Shown: positions 28,497 through 38,531, counted from the first letter of the stretch. The stretch is 64,000 nucleotides of DNA from Desmonostoc muscorum LEGE 12446 (GCF_015207005.2 NZ_JADEXS020000001.1:2790001-2854000); one strand, 5' to 3'. Notes: generated by a model not told the origin, from the sequence alone. Made by a program: numbers and translations.

Positions 28497-29741
28497 TTAT
28501 ATTTTGGATTGTTCTAGAGACACGTTAGCGTTCGCGCAGCGTCTCGTAGAGAAGCGGGACGAAGTGCAATTTTGCGTCTCTACACACGAAGTATTCAGCA
28601 ATCTATCTAAGTTTTGTTGAATAAGTGAGTTCGCCTCTTTTGAAGCTAATTCTTCCAATGTTAAATAAGTCAATGCCATTAACATCAAAGGTTGAATATT
28701 AGTATCAGTTAATTTCTGTGCATACTCAGTGTGAAAACGCTGCAAATTTTCGGCGGCTGCTTTCACTAATGCCTGTAGAGTCCTAAAAGCCCCACCGGAG
28801 AGTGGTGGATTACCCTGATAATTTTGCAGTCTACCTCCCTCGCGGTAATCAGGAAACGACTCTAAGCCCAGAAATCGCAAACACCAGTCGGCTCGGTAAT
28901 ACCCTCTAGCGGCTACAATGCCCCTGTAGTCAGCAATTAGCTCATCAAGTATATTGTTCCGCATGGAGTTAAACAAGCGGCGTGTAAAGTAATGCGTACA
29001 TTCATGTTCCAGCCGAATTGTTAGTGATAGCTGCTGCCATTGGGACTCTTCAAGTCCCATATCGCTGGCTGAAACGTTGCTATAAGCGCCATCACTCAAA
29101 ATAACAAACTTATCCTGATAAAGTTGCTTTTGTGGTATCAACCTTTGAAATTCTTTTGCCCAATTAATTTCTGAGCGAGCAAAATTTTCTGCCTCCCATT
29201 TTTGGCGATACTGACGAATCCGATCCCAGTTATTAAATCCGCTAATTATGCAGGCTCCCATTGAGTTAGGGACTGGCTGGGGTTCATTTCGCTTTGTCAA
29301 GGCTTGTACTAAAGAAAGAAAGTCCTCTCGGTTTCCAGGTAATAATACTGGTATGATGCCAGCCAAGCTTTGATGCAGTATTAATTGGAGTTTTTCAGGT
29401 TGTTGTAAAACTAAACCAGTTGCTTCAGGCATTCCATCGGTAGTAGCGCCCCTACGAGTGGCAGACAGATAAGCTTCAGTTTGGCTGATACCCTCTTCAA
29501 TGGGGAATCGTAACTGAACCAGTCGTTGTTTGAGTTCTTCAAATACTCCTACGACTCTGGCTTCAACGGCGTATTCTTGCCAAGCAGCCACAAAAAATTC
29601 AGGAGTAAGGGGAAACTTGAGAGGATGAGTTAATGTGTTGTGATCAAAAACGTTTTGATTGTATACCAATAATTCTTCCGTCTCTGTAGCATTAGCTCCA
29701 AAGTAGGCGAGGACATCGGTACGGAATGATTGTTGAATCAT
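28497..29741 (-). CDS. HExxH putative metallopeptidase (DUF7005-like)
   Basis: About 414 aa from ATG at 29741 (MIQQSFRTDVLAYFG); the frame is open to 29813, but that part is a C-rich tandem repeat. Residues 246-250 read HECTH, an HExxH zinc motif. DELIADYRG follows with Glu267, spaced as in gluzincin peptidases. No signal peptide, so cytoplasmic. The last 30 or so residues are encoded by a dispersed GCGTCTCGTAGAGAAG repeat, so the original C-terminus was probably replaced. Its operon neighbours are a MinD-like ATPase and a membrane transporter-like protein. It may process peptides of the adjacent RiPP cluster; that is inference. Confidence 0.7.
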   Translation of the reverse strand: MIQQSFRTDVLAYFGANATETEELLVYNQNVFDHNTLTHPLKFPLTPEFFVAAWQEYAVEARVVGVFEELKQRLVQLRFPIEEGISQTEAYLSATRRGATTDGMPEATGLVLQQPEKLQLILHQSLAGIIPVLLPGNREDFLSLVQALTKRNEPQPVPNSMGACIISGFNNWDRIRQYRQKWEAENFARSEINWAKEFQRLIPQKQLYQDKFVILSDGAYSNVSASDMGLEESQWQQLSLTIRLEHECTHYFTRRLFNSMRNNILDELIADYRGIVAARGYYRADWCLRFLGLESFPDYREGGRLQNYQGNPPLSGGAFRTLQALVKAAAENLQRFHTEYAQKLTDTNIQPLMLMALTYLTLEELASKEANSLIQQNLDRLLNTSCVETQNCTSSRFSTRRCANANVSLEQSKI

Positions 29742-29816
29742 AGGCGAGTGGGGGAGATGAGGAAGCAGGGGGAGCAGGGGAAGAAATACTATTGATGATT
29801 GACCAATGCCCAATAA

Positions 29817-30605
29817 CTAACGAGTAACGGCTAAATCAGCAATCTCGTCGGTAATCCCTGCAATTGTTTGACTGATGGGATGTTCAGAGTGACGTAGGGA
29901 GAAAATACCAATGCTTGCTAGCTGCATCATTTCTTCGGAAAGGGGCAAAATCCCGGCTACTGGGACGTTGTAGATTTTCTCAACCTGTTGTTGCAAGTCT
30001 GCAAAGTTCAAGCTTGGTAGCGCCTTATTGATTACCAACAACATTTTTGGCACTCTGAGCTTGCGAGCTACATCCACTGTTACCGCAGTACCTTGGAAGT
30101 CTTGATTATCTGGACGTAAGAGAATTATTAGAACATTGGAAATACCAATGGAAAGTAAGGTTTCTTCATTCAACCCTGGATGTGTATCAATTAATAGGTA
30201 GTCTAATTTAAGGCTGCGAATAAGTTGCTGAAAACCATCGTTAAGTCGGATTACATCATACCCTTCACGGAGAATTCTGGCGATTTCACCAGCTTTAATA
30301 CTAGAAGGTACTAAGTAAAGTTTACCCTTGACTGTACCTGCATTTCCTTGTTCTGCAATTAGAGTATCAGTCACGTCATAGGCAGCGTCTTTAATATCGC
30401 ATTGTCCCCATAAATAATCATTGAGTGCGCGTTCTATTTTATTCTCGTTAAGTCCGAAAATAACGTGAATTCCTGGTGATTGGATGTCAGTATCAATAAT
30501 ACCTACACGCTGTCCTTGAAGCGCCATAATCGCTGCTATGTTGGCAATCAAGTTTGATTTCCCAGTACCGCCACGGAATGAATGAACTGCGATAATTTGT
30601 GCCAT
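29817..30605 (-). CDS. MinD/ParA-like P-loop ATPase
   Basis: A 262-aa protein. It has the deviant Walker A FRGGTGKSN (residues about 9-17), the switch I region IIDTDIQSPGIH and Walker B YLLIDTHPGLNEE. The Asp-Thr-His in place of the usual Asp-Thr-Pro is a variant seen in MinD relatives. AGAGG precedes the start. The family positions proteins or cell components on membranes or DNA. Here it stands between a putative peptidase and an APC-like membrane protein in one run, not near parB or minE. So it may place or gate that membrane protein. Confidence 0.85.
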   Translation of the reverse strand: MAQIIAVHSFRGGTGKSNLIANIAAIMALQGQRVGIIDTDIQSPGIHVIFGLNENKIERALNDYLWGQCDIKDAAYDVTDTLIAEQGNAGTVKGKLYLVPSSIKAGEIARILREGYDVIRLNDGFQQLIRSLKLDYLLIDTHPGLNEETLLSIGISNVLIILLRPDNQDFQGTAVTVDVARKLRVPKMLLVINKALPSLNFADLQQQVEKIYNVPVAGILPLSEEMMQLASIGIFSLRHSEHPISQTIAGITDEIADLAVTR

Positions 30606-30706
30606 ATATTACCTCTTAATTAATATTTATTGGACATTGGGCAATTCAATTTTGGATTTTGGATTTTGGATTAAATTTCAATCTAAAATCTAAAATTCCT
30701 GCTCCC

Positions 30707-33307
30707 TCATTTTTCAGACAGTAAGACCTCTGGGAAGGTAAATTTTAACCAGTAGCGATCGCCCCCCAAGGGTAACAAAACTCGTCCGTTTGATAGCTGC
30801 AAGTTAAACTGCATATTCTTGTCTCCATTTTGGACTTCTACAAGTGCAGGCAAACTTTTGGAGTCAACTTTTGAGTTGCTCGTGTGCGCCCACACTCTAA
30901 GTTCTTTTTCTTGCTTTTTTGGGAACTGAAAGGTGGCATAGCGCAGGGCTGAGAGTGATGGAATCTCAATAGTGGCTGCTTGGTGATGTTGCTCACCATC
31001 GGCATATCCCAGCAGCACTTGGGCAATTTTTGGTTGTCCGCCTGCTGTGATTGTGAATACGGAACTACCTCCCAAATGTTTATCTTCTCGTAGTTCTACA
31101 ACCACACGAGAAGCGAAGGCTCCATAGTTTTTCATCACCAGAGTTGCTCCCAAGGAGAGTGCAGCAATGGACAATGCAGTGAGCCGCGCCAGGGAATTTT
31201 CCCAGATAACCAAACCGTGGATGAGCAGGATGGCTAAGAATAAACTGTATACACCCACGCTGAACAATGGATGGTTGAGAATCTGCAAGACTACTCCGGG
31301 TATAAGCTCACCTTTGCGCCGACTAGAAACCAATAATAAAACTGGGAAAATACCACCAACAAGAGAGTTGCCAAGTATACCGGCAAAGGCGAGGATATTG
31401 GTAAAGGATTGGACACCAGCTAGGAAAAGCCACTCTGTCAACAGAAAAACTAACAGTAACGGGCTGATGGATAAGAAGAAGCGACGTTGGTTGAGCAAGG
31501 TTGTCCAAAATTTTCTCGTCTGACTCTGATGCTCAAAAGCAAAATTTCCGGCATCAGCTTTCAAGCCTCCTTCATAAACTAAGAGCATGGGTGAAATGAC
31601 TTGTAGACAAGCTCTATCGTGGTTAGCTGACTTGACCTCTAGAGCCAAGCGGGTATCCCACTTGCGTAAGTCGGGGAATTCATTGCATAGCTCTTTAATG
31701 TCCCAATGTTCAGCAATTGCAATTTCTACAGAGTCAACTTTGCCGCTTAACTGAATATCTACACGAAACTTAGATTTAGTGTTTTCTTGTCCCAAGTAGG
31801 TTAAACCAATATGGGGAATCTGGCTAGATTCTCCAGAGGGATGTAATATTAACATTCCTTGCTGGCGAGGTAAGCTTAATAGAGATTTCGGTCGGGGTGG
31901 CAACCACTCTTTAGCTAAGTTGACTAGGAGACTGGAACTACGTAGCCAAGCCATTCCCAAAAGTAGGGTGACTAAAACTGCACCCAAAACTGTGACGATG
32001 GAACCTACTTCTCGTGCTAGTGGTTCTAAAGCGGTGCCTGATTGTCCTGCTAGCAATTGGGGGGCGATCGCTCCATTGACTGCTAACACCCAAATGCAAA
32101 ACAATATAGTCAAAAAAGCAGTTCCCGCGATGCTACCCCAAATCAAGGAGGTGGCGCTAGAGTCACGCGGAAGTATGAGTTTGCCACATTCGCCTACATA
32201 CACATGGCCAAAGTAAAGCATCAGGCTGACACCGAAAATCCTCTGTAGTATCCCCGGCTGGAAATGACCATCAACAAAGGATAAGTTTACATATAATAAA
32301 TTTTCTAGTTGAACATGACCCAATGCCAGCAGTGAAAGGATCAGCAGCAAACTTACGTTGACTACTGCCAAAAATACCATTAAGGCAACGGTGAAGTTCA
32401 AAGATTTACGCGATCGCAAATACAATCCTGCACCAAAGAGCAATGCTGCCCATAATGCTGCCGGTATGGGTGTAAAGCTGGCCATAGTGACCGACAAACC
32501 AATATAACAAGCTAATGCAATCAGAAAAACTCGGATACCAACTGCAATAGAAAGTATAAATGAACCTGCATTTCCTAAATAATTAGAGACTAATTGTTTG
32601 ATAAAAGAATTCCCATAACGGAAGTCACCACTGCGCCCAACGGCTTCTGCCATACAAGCCATCGTCAGGATGTTGATAGTACCGATAATCAGCAAAAAGG
32701 CAATGGTAACTAATGGCCCAACATCAGCGACAGCAATGGGTAAGGCTAAAAACGCTTGGGGAAGACCTAACGCAACGGTGAGGATCGAGGCTAGCCAGAA
32801 GGGTGGCAGAGATTCCAAACTTTGGGCGATCGCTGCACTCATCCAGCGCCACTGTTCAATGAGTGGCAATTGGGATGCAAAAATAGTCAACAGTTGTTTT
32901 CTGTAAAAGCGGGAATAAGCCACCTGTACGGTTTTTTCATCCAAACCCAAAGCGGCGCGGATGTGAGGCACTGTTTTCTCAGTGAAAGTGTATTTCTGTC
33001 CCAAAGCATGGGCGATCGCAGCTTTCAGTTTGGGGTTTTCTGGTACTAGGGATGCCCACTGACTGGCGTAGCGTTCTAAGTGCTGAATAGTGGGGTGGAG
33101 TGGTGGGGCATTTCCTAAAGCAAAGGCTTCTAAGAAAGCTAAATCGCGCTCATTGGTGGCTTGCTCTGTTAAGGAAAATTCCACCAGCGATCGCGCCACT
33201 ATTTGCGCCGTCCGACTCTCGATCAAAAACAGTAGCGTATTCGCTCGTCTCGCAGGTAAACCCGCCAGCACTTCCTCCCGTGATATCAGTTCGTCGTCGG
33301 ATGACAT
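30707..33307 (-). CDS. APC-superfamily-like multi-pass membrane protein
   Basis: An 866-aa protein. About 150 hydrophilic residues come first (MSSDDELISREEVLAG...), then about eleven membrane helices (170 to about 480) resembling the amino acid/polyamine (APC) fold, for example ASILTVALGLPQAFLALPIAVADVG. A soluble segment with a Trp- and Asp-rich stretch (WDIKELCNEFPDLRKWD) follows, then three or more extra helices (about 625-730) and a C-terminal beta-rich soluble domain. Ordinary amino acid permeases are about half this size. It is the first gene of the operon ending at 27283. Substrate unknown. Confidence 0.75.
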   Translation of the reverse strand: MSSDDELISREEVLAGLPARRANTLLFLIESRTAQIVARSLVEFSLTEQATNERDLAFLEAFALGNAPPLHPTIQHLERYASQWASLVPENPKLKAAIAHALGQKYTFTEKTVPHIRAALGLDEKTVQVAYSRFYRKQLLTIFASQLPLIEQWRWMSAAIAQSLESLPPFWLASILTVALGLPQAFLALPIAVADVGPLVTIAFLLIIGTINILTMACMAEAVGRSGDFRYGNSFIKQLVSNYLGNAGSFILSIAVGIRVFLIALACYIGLSVTMASFTPIPAALWAALLFGAGLYLRSRKSLNFTVALMVFLAVVNVSLLLILSLLALGHVQLENLLYVNLSFVDGHFQPGILQRIFGVSLMLYFGHVYVGECGKLILPRDSSATSLIWGSIAGTAFLTILFCIWVLAVNGAIAPQLLAGQSGTALEPLAREVGSIVTVLGAVLVTLLLGMAWLRSSSLLVNLAKEWLPPRPKSLLSLPRQQGMLILHPSGESSQIPHIGLTYLGQENTKSKFRVDIQLSGKVDSVEIAIAEHWDIKELCNEFPDLRKWDTRLALEVKSANHDRACLQVISPMLLVYEGGLKADAGNFAFEHQSQTRKFWTTLLNQRRFFLSISPLLLVFLLTEWLFLAGVQSFTNILAFAGILGNSLVGGIFPVLLLVSSRRKGELIPGVVLQILNHPLFSVGVYSLFLAILLIHGLVIWENSLARLTALSIAALSLGATLVMKNYGAFASRVVVELREDKHLGGSSVFTITAGGQPKIAQVLLGYADGEQHHQAATIEIPSLSALRYATFQFPKKQEKELRVWAHTSNSKVDSKSLPALVEVQNGDKNMQFNLQLSNGRVLLPLGGDRYWLKFTFPEVLLSEK

Positions 33308-33398
33308 GATTTATACCTCAGTATTTAGCGATCGCTCTTTCAAAGATTGGACTTTACTCTGCAATCTCTGGTAATACTCCGTCTCAGTTTCACTAATA

Positions 33399-35360
33399 GT
33401 TACTGGGGAGCAATGCGATTTTGTGAGATGACCCCACCTGGAGAGCGATCGCTAATAAACTCTTACGTATATATTTAGTATTTTATACAAAAGTTGCAGC
33501 AATATTGCTTAGAAGATACAACCTGCTACCAAAAACAAAGTTTCTGTACATTGTTGCTACTAGAAAAAAAGGTAAAATTTCCTTTCAGGAATAGTTTTGA
33601 AATAGGAAGTATCTACCTTTATGAAAAAAAATATATCTGCAAATTTAAATTTTGCCGATTCATTATCAGATTTTCAAAAGGATGTGACTAACCTTTTAGA
33701 TTTGAAAAATATCGAGGAGTGGTCTGGAAAAATAGTTAAAGAAAGAGAAGAAAAAATTAGACAGGCTGCCTTAGTTTTAGCGGGTCAATGTATCGCCATA
33801 TTATTGCATAAGCTTTCTCAATCAGAGTCGGCTCATCAAACAGCAATTAATCAAACCAAAGGATGGTGGCATACCGACACACAAAGACACGGTTATACGA
33901 AGAGGGAAATATTAACAGTAGGTAATGTTGTAGTAAATCTTAAATTACCATACGTTGTTCAAAAAAGAGAAAAGAAAGCGAAGAATAAATCTACTAATGT
34001 TGGATTCTGCCCCTTGCTAAAATGGTTAGGAATGTCAGAAGGCTTGACCCCATTAGTTTGGTCAGATATTACAAAATATGGTGCCATAGCTAGTTCTTTT
34101 GAAGCCGCACATACAATCCTGGGTGATTGGGGAATTAATATTAGTCTTAAACGAATTGAACGATTGACATATAAATTTGGTCAAATCAGCATTGATTTAC
34201 GTCAAACTAAAATATCTAACTTGCAACAAGGTAAATTACCTGGTGGGAATATACTTAAAGACCAGAGAGTTGTGATTGCTGTAGATGGTGGCAGGAGTAG
34301 AATTAGGATTAATAAAAAAGGTAGAAAAAATCTCAAAACAAACAAGCACGGCTTTACAGGGGAATGGGTTGAGCCAAAATTATTAACAATTTATGTGGTT
34401 GATGAACAGGGTAAAAAAGTTAAAAATGGCGAAATAAACATTGTAAATGATGGCACTTATGAAGACTATAAAGGCTTTTTGCCAATTTTAGAAATGCATC
34501 TGATTAGTTTGGGAATTAGTCAAGCAAAACAAGTTTTATTAGTTGCTGACGGTGCTGAATGGATTTGGAAGCATATTCCCCCTCTTTTAAAGAAATTGAA
34601 ATCTCCCGATGCGACTTATCAATTATTTGATTTTTACCATGTTACTGAACGGCTACAGAAATTTGCTGATGTAGCGTTTAGTGATGATAAGGAGCGGAAT
34701 AATTGGTTTAAAAAAGCACGGAGAACTTTAAAAAAAAGTAATGCCATGACCATAATTAGGCAGATGGATGAATTTATATCTGAAGCTACGGGAGAGCGTT
34801 GTAAAACTATGGTCACACAGAGAAATTACCTTTTACGTGCCTATCGTGAAAGGCGTTTAAATTACGCTAAGATACTAGACCAAAAACTACCAATAGGTAG
34901 TGGAGCAATTGAGAGTTTAATTCGTCAAGTTGTCAACTTAAGAATCAAGGGTAACAGTAAATTTTGGTTGAAAGAAAATGCAGAAATTATCTTACATCTG
35001 CGTTGTCAATGGATGGCTGGAAGTTGGGATAATTTTTGTGGTTCTATCTTTAATTCTTTTATCAAACCCCAAGCTGCTTGATAAATTTTATACTTTAATC
35101 TTGCCTTTAATTTACTTTTTGACATAATTCATACTAAGTATGAAAGGCTGATTGCAGATATTTTTATAAAAAATCGTCAAATGACTTGCTATTAATCTTT
35201 TTGAGATATTTCATCAAGATGAATTTTTGTGCAAACCAGTATTTTATTTGCAAATAAAATCACCTTGTACCTAAATATAATTTTTAGCGATGGCTACGCC
35301 CGCCGCAGGCATCGCTTGTTTTTGACCAGACCTCACAAAATCGCATTGCTCCCTAGTTAC
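33399..35360 (+). mobile_element. Candidate insertion element bounded by 29-bp inverted repeats
   Basis: Sequences at 33399-33427 and 35332-35360 are inverted copies matching at 27 of 29 bases (core GGAGCAATGCGATTTTGTGAG). They enclose an AT-rich transposase gene. The right copy lies inside the 3' end of the Cache-HAMP gene, whose last codons are read from it. The total of 1962 bp fits an IS. No target duplication is visible, so the copies might instead be unrelated repeats. Confidence 0.5.
33621..35081 (+). CDS. DDE transposase (ISKra4/ISLre2-like)
   Basis: A 486-aa, Lys-rich, AT-rich protein. Candidate catalytic positions are VIAVDGGRSRI (Asp), LLVADGAEWIW (Asp) and PIGSGAIESLIRQ (Glu), with the FDFYHVTERL stretch between them as in ISKra4/ISLre2-type transposases. 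A His-containing N-terminal region (GWWHTDTQRHGYTKRE) precedes. The family assignment is by motif spacing only. Its codon use is much more AT-biased than the neighbours, which fits a mobile gene. Confidence 0.75.
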   Translation: MKKNISANLNFADSLSDFQKDVTNLLDLKNIEEWSGKIVKEREEKIRQAALVLAGQCIAILLHKLSQSESAHQTAINQTKGWWHTDTQRHGYTKREILTVGNVVVNLKLPYVVQKREKKAKNKSTNVGFCPLLKWLGMSEGLTPLVWSDITKYGAIASSFEAAHTILGDWGINISLKRIERLTYKFGQISIDLRQTKISNLQQGKLPGGNILKDQRVVIAVDGGRSRIRINKKGRKNLKTNKHGFTGEWVEPKLLTIYVVDEQGKKVKNGEINIVNDGTYEDYKGFLPILEMHLISLGISQAKQVLLVADGAEWIWKHIPPLLKKLKSPDATYQLFDFYHVTERLQKFADVAFSDDKERNNWFKKARRTLKKSNAMTIIRQMDEFISEATGERCKTMVTQRNYLLRAYRERRLNYAKILDQKLPIGSGAIESLIRQVVNLRIKGNSKFWLKENAEIILHLRCQWMAGSWDNFCGSIFNSFIKPQAA

Positions 35361-36707
35361 TGTCTGTTCTCTCAGCTTTTGGATTTTCATTTGTAACTGC
35401 TGAAAGTGCTCATTTTCCGTAATTTCCGCAACGTGGTTAGCTCTTTTGGTTTCGTCAATTTCAATGCGAAGTTCTTGGACTTGCATTTTCAACTTTTGGT
35501 CTCGCATTCTGACTTGTTCAGCCATCTTCAAAAAAACACGCACCAATTGGCCGATATCATCTTGGCTATGAGTTGATTTCGCCAAATTCTGATGCAGTTC
35601 CAATACATGAGAATCAAAGTCATCATGTTCTAGTGCTTGAGCTGCTTCTGTGAGGGCATGAATCGGTCGAGAAATTCTTCTGGCTAAGAGTAGCGCCATT
35701 ATCGCTGTGATACCGCCCACAACTACCACACTGCTACCGTGCAGCCAAATCAGACGGTTCAAGGGTGCAGCAAACTGTTCCTTGGGTTGGCTGATTCCTA
35801 ACACCCAAGGTTGTTCTGCTAAAGGTGCAAAACCGACTATTCGGGGCATCTCTTGGGGTGGAAAGCGATAGGTTGCGTGACCTATTTGTTTGGCTTTCAC
35901 CATCACTTTTAACTCTGCAATGTTTAAGCTCTGAATCTGCGCCAGTCCATAACGTCTATCGGCGGCAATCTGCTTTAAAATATCGGGGGGCAGAGGGATG
36001 AGGCCATGGTACAGCAGAGATTGATCGGTATGACTGATGATTACCCCCTGTTGGTCAATTAAAAATGCGTTGCTTTGGGAGCCTACTTGCAACGTATTGA
36101 CCATCGCCCAAATATCTGCTCCCCTGATTTTGAGTACTAATACTCCGACGATTTCACCACTAGGCGATCGCACTGGGTGAGAGAGAAACATTCCTGGTCG
36201 TTTCGTCGTTTTACCCACCAGAATACTAGATATATAAGAGTTACCCTGGATGCTAGAGCGGAAATACTCACGGAAAGCGTAATTTTGACCAAGAAATGTG
36301 GGATCGGTCGCTGCAACAGCACGCCCCTGTTTATCCATGATAAAAATAGCATCAAAGTCTGGATTAGAGCGGAAGACATTTTCTAGGGCTTGTTGCATAT
36401 CATTACGCAAGCCTGCTCGTTCTCCAGAGGAAGTAGCAGCGAGGAAATTTACCACATTGCGATCGCTACTAACTTGAACCACAATCCGCTGAATATCAAT
36501 AATTAATTGGTCAAGGCGACTAGCAACACTAGTAGCTAATAGTTCTAACTTGCGGTATTCTCCAGCCTCTACACTATCTAAGCTTTGTCGCAGATTGTAA
36601 TAGGAAATGAAGCTCATCGGTATCAGCGCCGCCGCAACCAATGCCGCCGAAATCTTAGCAGCGATCGGCCAAGCTGGAGGGTAAAAAAAGCGATGAAAAT
36701 GCTTCAT
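35271..36707 (-). CDS. Cache-HAMP sensory protein without output domain
   Basis: A 478-aa protein. N-terminal membrane helix (about 16-36), an extracytoplasmic Cache-type sensor (about 40-325, with VNFLAATSSGERA, DAIFIMDKQGRAVAATDP and FLIDQQGVIISH), a second helix (about 328-345), a HAMP domain (RRISRPIHALTEAAQAL) and a coiled-coil tail. No kinase, cyclase or methyl-accepting region follows. The last 20 or so residues come from the inverted repeat at 35332 and a GCGATGGCTACGCC-type palindrome, so the original 3' end was probably altered. It may signal through the response regulators upstream at 37107-38369. Confidence 0.8.
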   Translation of the reverse strand: MKHFHRFFYPPAWPIAAKISAALVAAALIPMSFISYYNLRQSLDSVEAGEYRKLELLATSVASRLDQLIIDIQRIVVQVSSDRNVVNFLAATSSGERAGLRNDMQQALENVFRSNPDFDAIFIMDKQGRAVAATDPTFLGQNYAFREYFRSSIQGNSYISSILVGKTTKRPGMFLSHPVRSPSGEIVGVLVLKIRGADIWAMVNTLQVGSQSNAFLIDQQGVIISHTDQSLLYHGLIPLPPDILKQIAADRRYGLAQIQSLNIAELKVMVKAKQIGHATYRFPPQEMPRIVGFAPLAEQPWVLGISQPKEQFAAPLNRLIWLHGSSVVVVGGITAIMALLLARRISRPIHALTEAAQALEHDDFDSHVLELHQNLAKSTHSQDDIGQLVRVFLKMAEQVRMRDQKLKMQVQELRIEIDETKRANHVAEITENEHFQQLQMKIQKLREQTVTREQCDFVRSGQKQAMPAAGVAIAKNYI

Positions 36708-37106
36708 TTTAAAATCTAATACCTGTTGAGCTAAAATTTTTTTACATAACCGTATAAATAGGAAGCTTTAATCCCAAAATTTTTTACTGCTTCTCATCTT
36801 TAGCAGCTTAGAAAAGGTAACTAACTACTTCAATGCACAATCTTTGTATAAGACTCACATTTTTTTAGTTTTTACCAAAACACAATTCAGCAGTCAGAAT
36901 TCAGAATGGATTCTGACCGAAAAAGCGGATAGCGCTCAATACAGTTCAGATAAGACCAAAACATTTGTAGAGACGCCGATTTATCGCATATCGAAAACCC
37001 AAAATTTCGTACCAGTAGCCTTTAACTGAACCGTATTGGGATAACGTTAGCGAGTCCGCTTACCCCTACGGGGAAGCCAGCTACACGTAGCGTCTCGTAG
37101 AGAGCA
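36708..37106. other. Repeat-rich interval upstream of the Cache-HAMP gene
   Basis: No gene seen. It holds the 41-bp element at 36832-36872, and at about 37040-37105 a dispersed repeat (AACGTTAGCG, CCCCTACGGGG palindrome, GCGTCTCGTAGAGAG). Pieces of that repeat also occur at 28527-28560 and 47156-47185. Confidence 0.6.
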
Positions 37107-37913
37107 TCATTTTGAATTTTTAATTGTTAATAATTCTGCCTTTCTCCAAGCTTGGGGAGTAGTCTTGTGATACTGGCGAAACTGGCGGAAAAAATGGCCT
37201 TCGTGCTGATAACCTACTGTTTCAGCAATCTGATTCACGCACAAATTACTTTCAAGTAATAAGGTACGTGCTGCTACCATCCGACGTTCCACAATCCAAT
37301 GATTCACTGTTTGTCCCGTATGACGGCGTACTAAATCGGTTAAGTAAGCAGGACAGTAACCAACAGCAATAGCCACATCTTGCAAGCTAATTGGTTGATG
37401 ATAATTTGCTTCAATGTACTCAAAGACTTGGCTCAGATGAGAGTCAGAAGGAAATATCGATTGCGAATTTACCGATTTTGGAGTTTCAGATAAAGGTGAA
37501 ACTAGAGTTTGTGGGAAATGTGCAGCATAATACTCTTTCATTGCTGCTTGTTTTTGCAGTCGAGTTGCGATCGCTCCCAATAATTCCTCTACCGTCGAGG
37601 GTTTAGTAAGATAGTCATCAGCTCCCAAATCCATCCCTTGACGAAGTTCAGCCTTCGTAGCTTTAGCAGTCAGAAAAATAAAGGGGATCATAGCTGTAGT
37701 AGGATCTTGGCGCAGAGTGGATAGAACACCGTAACCATCAAGTTCTGGCATCATAATGTCACAAAGCACCAAATCTGGTAAGTTTTCTAGCGCCTTCTGC
37801 ACACCGATAACACCATTTTTTGCACCGATGGCTTCAAAACCTTCTGCCTCTAAGCTATCTAGAAAGATATCTCTGGTTTCTGCCTCATCTTCAATCACCA
37901 AAACTTTTGTCAT
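37107..37913 (-). CDS. Response regulator with AraC-type HTH
   Basis: A 268-aa protein. The receiver domain (1-120) has the acidic pair IEDEAE, phospho-acceptor Asp in LVLCDIMMPELDG, Thr in FLTAKA and Lys in LTKPS. The C-terminal 100 residues are an AraC/XylS double HTH (ISLQDVAIAVGYCPAYLTDLV and NQIAETVGYQHEGHFFRQF). It binds DNA and regulates transcription when phosphorylated. It is paralogous to the receiver-only protein encoded 70 bp upstream. The probable cognate kinase is the PAS histidine kinase at 38532. Confidence 0.92.
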   Translation of the reverse strand: MTKVLVIEDEAETRDIFLDSLEAEGFEAIGAKNGVIGVQKALENLPDLVLCDIMMPELDGYGVLSTLRQDPTTAMIPFIFLTAKATKAELRQGMDLGADDYLTKPSTVEELLGAIATRLQKQAAMKEYYAAHFPQTLVSPLSETPKSVNSQSIFPSDSHLSQVFEYIEANYHQPISLQDVAIAVGYCPAYLTDLVRRHTGQTVNHWIVERRMVAARTLLLESNLCVNQIAETVGYQHEGHFFRQFRQYHKTTPQAWRKAELLTIKNSK

Positions 37914-37985
37914 AATTGGCTCTGATGTTCACTGATGAATTATTAGTCAATCAAAATGATCCAAATTATGCAAAAAAAATACATT

Positions 37986-38369
37986 TTAATTAGACCGCGT
38001 GTAAAGTTTACAAACTTTAGCGATCGCTGCTAGCAAACCCTCGACTGTACAAGGCTTAGTAACATAGGCATTTGCTCCTAGATCCATACCATAGGATCGT
38101 TCCACATCAGTAGTCCTACCCGTCAAAAAAATTAACGGAATCTTGGCTGTCAAAAAGTTCTGACGCAGCGTAGTCAGAACACCGTAACCATCAAGTTCTG
38201 GCATTATAATGTCGCAAATCACTAAGTCAGGCAAGTACTCTTGTGCTTTATTGACACCAACACGACCATTTTCTGCACAAATGGTATCAAAACCTTCTGT
38301 TTGCAAACTTTCTACTAATATGTCTCGCGTTTGCGCCTCATCTTCAATTACTAAGATTTTTTTCATCAT
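37986..38369 (-). CDS. Single-domain response regulator
   Basis: A 127-aa receiver: IEDEAQ, Asp in LVICDIIMPELDG, Thr in FLTGRT and Lys in VTKPC. It closely resembles the receiver half of the AraC-type regulator next door but ends after the fold, so it arose by duplication with loss, or without, the HTH. Such proteins relay phosphate or act by protein contacts. Confidence 0.92.
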   Translation of the reverse strand: MMKKILVIEDEAQTRDILVESLQTEGFDTICAENGRVGVNKAQEYLPDLVICDIIMPELDGYGVLTTLRQNFLTAKIPLIFLTGRTTDVERSYGMDLGANAYVTKPCTVEGLLAAIAKVCKLYTRSN

Positions 38370-38531
38370 TTAGCAGTCCATCGGTCTTTTTACATTAGCG
38401 GATGCCAAACTCAATGACAATGCTTTTTCTTTAAACGAGACTAGCGCTTTTTTAGCTTCCTTAGCAGAAGTCTCGTACTGTAGTCATTACTCTTTTCAGT
38501 TTTTTACTCTCTCACAAATGATTTGGCATTG

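Noticed and set aside
29742..29813. Longer N-terminus of the HExxH protein (LPLLPLLPHLP)
   Set aside because: Encoded by a CCCCCTGCTC-type tandem repeat; the ATG at 29741 begins the conserved-looking sequence.
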